In this document: positions 32,621-36,389 of the stretch, piece by piece
How the letters are laid out: each line of letters opens with the position of its first letter
Numbering within the stretch: the first letter of the stretch is position 1
Program-made: the position numbers and the translations under genes
From: Trebonia sp.
GTDB lineage: Bacteria > Actinomycetota > Actinomycetes > Streptosporangiales > Streptosporangiaceae
Direction: 5' to 3'
NCBI GenBank assembly: GCA_030043595.1
Contig: JASHXJ010000495.1
Coordinates: forward strand, 1-36,389
DNA length: 36,389 nt
The notes under the pieces: model-generated
What the model saw: the letters and a program-made list of their open reading frames with translations, nothing else
Told to the model about the DNA's origin: nothing
Database searches by the model: none

Positions 32621-34909
32621 TTACCCGCAAGACACCAGCCGAAGCCAGCCAGGCAGCCAGGCAGGCAGGCGGCCGGCCGCGGTGAAGCGACCCGGCGACG
32701 ATGCTAAGACCGCGCTTAAGCTAGGCAGCGCCGCGATCGCCGCCTCGGCGGTGAGCTCTTCGGCGATCGCGGCGGCCATCGCCTCGATGACGGCTTCCGG
32801 CAGGTTCTGCTCGCACCAGACGACCTTGCCAGAATGCGTCCGCCGTGCCCCCCAGCGCGTGGCCAGCTGCGAGACGACGTGCAGCCCGCGCCCGTTCTCC
32901 GCGTCGCGGTCGACCTGCAGCACCCGGGGCAGCGCGGGGGAGGAGTCGTGCACCTCGCAGACGAGCCTCTCTGACTCGAGTATCAGCCGGAGCAGGATCT
33001 CGCCGTTCGCGTACTTGATCGCGTTAGTGACGAGCTCGGACACCAGCAGCTCGGAAACCGGCACCAGGTCTTCGAGCCCCCACCGCTTCAGCGGGTCCCG
33101 GATCAGCGAGCGCGCCTGGCCGACGGACGGGAACTCCGGCACCAGCGACCAGCAGACCCGCTGGTCTTCGGGGATCCGCCGCAGCTTGGCGATGAGCACC
33201 GCGATGTCGTCGCGCTGCGCGTCGGAGTACACGCCGTCCAGCGAGGCCTTGCACAGGTCTTCGAGCGGTGCCTGCGGCGAGCCCGGCCCGAACGCCTTCT
33301 GCAGCCTGTCCAGCCCGTCGCTGATATCCCGGTCCTTGCTCTCCACCAGCCCGTCGGTATACAGCACGAACAGGCTGCCGTCCTCGACCGCGAACCGCTG
33401 GGTCTCGACCAGCCCGTCGCCGACGCCGAGCGGCGGCGCCGGCGTGACGGAGAGCAGCTCGCTGCGGCCGTCCGGGTGGACGAGCAGCGGCGGCAGGTGC
33501 CCGGCGACGGCGAGCTCGCACTCGCCTGTCACCGCGTCGTACACCGCGTACGCGCAGGTCGCGAAGTGCGGCTCGCGCTCGCCGAGGGTGTGCATCAGCT
33601 CGTCGAGCTGCTGCAGCGACTCGGCGGGCGGCAGCTCGAGCATCGCGAGAGTCTGGATGGCCGTGCGCAGCCGCCCCATCGTGACGGCGGCGCGCACGCC
33701 GTGCCCGGCCACGTCGCCGACGACCAGGGCCACCCGCGCGCCGGGCAGCCTGATCGACTCATACCAGTCGCCGCCGACCTCGACGAGCTTGCTGCCGGGC
33801 AGGTAGCGGTGCCTGACCTCGACCGAGGACGGCGCGGACAGCCCGGTCGGCAGCATGGACCGCTGCAGTGTCAGGGCCGTGGCGTGCTCGCGGTTGTAGC
33901 GCCGCGCGTTGTCGAAGAAGATCGCGGCACGGGAGGCGAACTCCATGCCCATCTCCATGTCGTACGCGTCGAAGCGCCTGGTGCCCGCCTGCCGGACGCA
34001 GCAGAAGAACCCGAGCGTCGTGCCCTTGGCGACCAGCGGCAGCATCAGCATCGAGACGTCCGACATCAGGTCGGCGACCGGCTTGCGCCGCCACGCCCGG
34101 GCGAGCTTGCGTGCCGCGTCCGCGGTGAAGGCGTGCTCGAGGACGGGCTTGCCGGACTCGATGCAGCGCACGTACGGCGAGCCGGGCGGGTACCGCAGGA
34201 TCTCGCCGGTCGGGAAGGCGGCCTGCCAGGCCGGGTTCTTCTGGTCGTGCGCGACGGCGAGGCGCCGCAGCGGGTGGCTGATGTCCGGCCCGTGCGCGGG
34301 GAACTCGTTGTCCCCGACCAGGCTCTCCAGCATGAGCAGGTCCCCGGCGGTGCAGAACGCGGGCACCAGCCGGTTCATCAGCTTCTCGGCGAGGTCGCTG
34401 AAGTCGAGCGTGTCGTCGATGCCGGTGAACGTGTCGCGCAGCAGCATGTCCCGCATCAGCGCGGGGTCGACGAACCGCTCGGCGCTGGGCACGGGGATCT
34501 GCAGGATGACGAACGCCGCGACGTTCCCGTCGCCGGCCTGCAGTGGCCTGGCGGTCACGATGGCCTCGGCGGTTCCCCCGTTGGCGAGCGCGACTGTGAG
34601 GACCGCGTTCCCTTCCCGCTCACTCTTGATGGCCTCAAGCAGCGTCCCGACCGCGTCTCTTTCTTTATCTGCCGAACGAGCCGTGCTGGCTCCCCCGCTT
34701 CCGCCGTGCGCCTGAGACGTGATGTCGTTTAGGTGAACTCCGAGCAGGTCGTCAGAAGACCGTGCCAGAATCTTAGGAGCCGTCCGGTCGTGCTGGACTA
34801 TCCGGCCGGAACGGTCGATTCCGAGGATGAGGGTTCGCACCGACGAGCTCACGTTCACGTTTACGTTCACCGGCGGTGCCTTTCGGCTCACCCTTCTGCC
34901 GGCTGTCAC
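32621..34909 (-). CDS. PAS-GAF-PP2C (SpoIIE/RsbU-type) serine phosphatase with C-terminal HATPase/RsbW-like domain
   Basis: PAS-like N-terminus ILGIDRSGRIVQHDRTAPKIL; phosphatase core GGDWYESIRLPGARVALVVGDVAGHGVRAA, LYTDGLVESKDRDI; anti-sigma ATPase ELLVSELVTNAIKYANG...DRDAENGRGLHVVSQLATRWG. Confidence 0.93.
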   Translation of the reverse strand: MTAGRRVSRKAPPVNVNVNVSSSVRTLILGIDRSGRIVQHDRTAPKILARSSDDLLGVHLNDITSQAHGGSGGASTARSADKERDAVGTLLEAIKSEREGNAVLTVALANGGTAEAIVTARPLQAGDGNVAAFVILQIPVPSAERFVDPALMRDMLLRDTFTGIDDTLDFSDLAEKLMNRLVPAFCTAGDLLMLESLVGDNEFPAHGPDISHPLRRLAVAHDQKNPAWQAAFPTGEILRYPPGSPYVRCIESGKPVLEHAFTADAARKLARAWRRKPVADLMSDVSMLMLPLVAKGTTLGFFCCVRQAGTRRFDAYDMEMGMEFASRAAIFFDNARRYNREHATALTLQRSMLPTGLSAPSSVEVRHRYLPGSKLVEVGGDWYESIRLPGARVALVVGDVAGHGVRAAVTMGRLRTAIQTLAMLELPPAESLQQLDELMHTLGEREPHFATCAYAVYDAVTGECELAVAGHLPPLLVHPDGRSELLSVTPAPPLGVGDGLVETQRFAVEDGSLFVLYTDGLVESKDRDISDGLDRLQKAFGPGSPQAPLEDLCKASLDGVYSDAQRDDIAVLIAKLRRIPEDQRVCWSLVPEFPSVGQARSLIRDPLKRWGLEDLVPVSELLVSELVTNAIKYANGEILLRLILESERLVCEVHDSSPALPRVLQVDRDAENGRGLHVVSQLATRWGARRTHSGKVVWCEQNLPEAVIEAMAAAIAEELTAEAAIAALPSLSAVLASSPGRFTAAGRLPAWLPGWLRLVSCG

Positions 34910-35118
34910 GGGCGACTCCTGAAGTTTCGTGCACGGTGCGCTCTTGCCAATTATGAGCCACGGAGCGCGGGTTCAAAGTGGAGTTCCGATTCTTCCCCTT
35001 TATTTCCTTATCACCCAGTATGTCATAGCTTTTGAGTGGCTACTGAGTTACGTGTTGCTAGTGACCGCTAGCGCGGCGGTGCGCGGCCCTGGTGGCCGGC
35101 GAAATCCCACGCGGGGAT

Positions 35119-35886
35119 TCAGGGGATCGTTCCGCTCAGCCTGGCGGTGGCCAGCGCAGCCGCTAGCAGCACGATAGCCCACGACGCCGCGCGCAGCGCC
35201 CGTTCGAGCGGGTCGAGGAGCAATCGCGCAGTGACAGGGACGGCGTGCCCGTCGGCGAACGTGATCGTCCCTTCGGCCCGGACGACCCGGCGGCGGATCG
35301 CGCGGGCGGGTGCGGACAGCCGCCGCTGCGCGGCGGACAGCGCCAGCGCTCCGGCGGCCGCCAGCAGCGCCGCGAGCGACAGGGTGCCGTCCTGCGCCGC
35401 GTACCCGGTCAGCGCGGGGAACGCGCCCCATGCGGCGGCGAAGCCGATGTCCGTATGCACCACCCCGCCGAACAGTTCCGCGTTGTACGCCACGACGAGC
35501 ACCGGCCCCGCGACCATGAACGGCAGCAGGATCCACCCCGCAGGCCAGCCGATGACGGCGATGCCCACGGCGCCGAGCGCGAGCGCGCCGGCCAGGCCAA
35601 ACACCGTCGCCGCCGTCAGCAGCGGACCGGGAATCGACGTGCGCAGCGGCCGGCCGTGCAGTTCGTCCAGCGCGTGCGCCGCCACGCCGACCGCGAGGAA
35701 GAACGCGGCCAGCGACGCGAGCAGCCTGCTGGCGTACACGTGCGGCGCCAGGCAGGCGCCGATCACCACGTAGGACAGGTGCCACGCGGTGTACGGCGGG
35801 TGCAGCAGCGTCCACCAGTCGCGCCACCCCCCGGGCCGCGCCGCGTAGAACGCGGGCCGCGCCGCGGCGTCCGCCCGGTCAGCCAC
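35119..35886 (-). CDS. UbiA-like / polyprenyl-transferase-like integral membrane protein
   Basis: TLLHPPYTAWHLSYVVIGACLAPHVYASRLLASLAAFFLAVGVAAHALDELHGRPLRT with multiple TM segments. Confidence 0.65.
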   Translation of the reverse strand: MADRADAAARPAFYAARPGGWRDWWTLLHPPYTAWHLSYVVIGACLAPHVYASRLLASLAAFFLAVGVAAHALDELHGRPLRTSIPGPLLTAATVFGLAGALALGAVGIAVIGWPAGWILLPFMVAGPVLVVAYNAELFGGVVHTDIGFAAAWGAFPALTGYAAQDGTLSLAALLAAAGALALSAAQRRLSAPARAIRRRVVRAEGTITFADGHAVPVTARLLLDPLERALRAASWAIVLLAAALATARLSGTIP

Positions 35887-36389
35887 CGTTCCTGGTCCCC
35901 CACATGACCAGCCCGCCGCCCAGGCTCATGGTCCGCGTGCCGACGCCGCCGAACCCCGCCCTCTCCCACGCCCGCACGGTCCAGCCGACCGGGTAGCGCC
36001 GGTAGTGCCCGGAGATGGACGGCCCGAGGAACCGGCCGACCCGCCACCAGGCCGGCCCGCCGGTGAGCAGGCCGGCCACCGGGAGCACCAGGCGCGTATA
36101 GGCCAGCCACGACGGATGCCGCACCGGCCCGGCCGGCACGCAGAACTCCAGGCTGGCCATCACCCCGCCGGGCCTGACCACCCGCCCGAGCTCGGTCAGC
36201 GTGGCCTGCGGATCGGCGACGTAGCGGAGCAGGTAGCTGAACGCGAGCGCGTCGAAGGTGGCGTCCGCGAACGGCAGCCGTTCCGCCTGCCCGGCGGCGA
36301 GCGCGATCCGCCCGGCGAACGTGGCGGCGGACGCCGCCACGTTCGCCGCGCCCCGCCGCAGCATCTGCTCGGTCACGTCGACCCCGACC
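35879..36389 (-). CDS. class I SAM-dependent methyltransferase (UbiE/MenG-like), truncated at window end
   Basis: VGVDVTEQMLRRGAANVAAS...GQAERLPFADATFDALAFSYLLRYVADPQATLTELGRVVRPGGVMASLEF; overlaps the UbiA-like start. Confidence 0.85.
   Translation of the reverse strand, partial: VGVDVTEQMLRRGAANVAASAATFAGRIALAAGQAERLPFADATFDALAFSYLLRYVADPQATLTELGRVVRPGGVMASLEFCVPAGPVRHPSWLAYTRLVLPVAGLLTGGPAWWRVGRFLGPSISGHYRRYPVGWTVRAWERAGFGGVGTRTMSLGGGLVMWGTRNGG

Noticed and set aside
33476-34732. 418-aa plus-strand ORF opposite the RsbU-type phosphatase
   Set aside because: Antisense to a clear PP2C/HATPase protein; composition typical of reverse-frame GC-rich translation.
1-36389. CRISPR arrays, tRNA or rRNA genes
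   Set aside because: No regularly spaced direct repeats with unique spacers and no tRNA T-loop/acceptor pattern or rRNA-like stretch was seen by eye; a tRNAscan/Infernal run would be decisive.

Overview
Actinobacterial-type, high-GC window (36.4 kb). All calls come from reading the sequence and ORF translations; no database search was run. Contents from left to right: an electron-transfer operon (ApbE C-terminus, ferric-reductase-like membrane protein, NuoF-like protein, ferredoxin); an MFS pump with a TetR regulator and well-formed promoter/operator palindromes; pirin; a sedolisin-type protease; an XRE/NB-ARC/TPR regulator; a second MFS transporter; a GGDEF diguanylate cyclase; a decayed IS701-like transposase next to a VapBC module; a lipoprotein; glmS; a membrane protein; and a SET-domain protein. 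Next comes a compact six-gene minus-strand operon (21362-28479) whose genes mostly overlap by ATGA: a TTL-like ATP-grasp ligase, a multi-ATP-grasp protein, a protein with a Gly-Glu-Pro/(Glu-Pro)n tract, a HEAT-like protein, a 2OG-Fe(II) oxygenase-like protein and an SDR. It is divergent from a Ser/Thr kinase with a Kelch-like ectodomain. The right end carries glyoxalase, HIT, RsbU-type phosphatase, UbiA-like and methyltransferase genes. The six-gene operon is the best candidate for an undescribed system: possibly ligase-mediated and hydroxylase-mediated modification of a Glu/Pro-rich protein or peptide. Several precise palindromes and tandem repeats are also reported.
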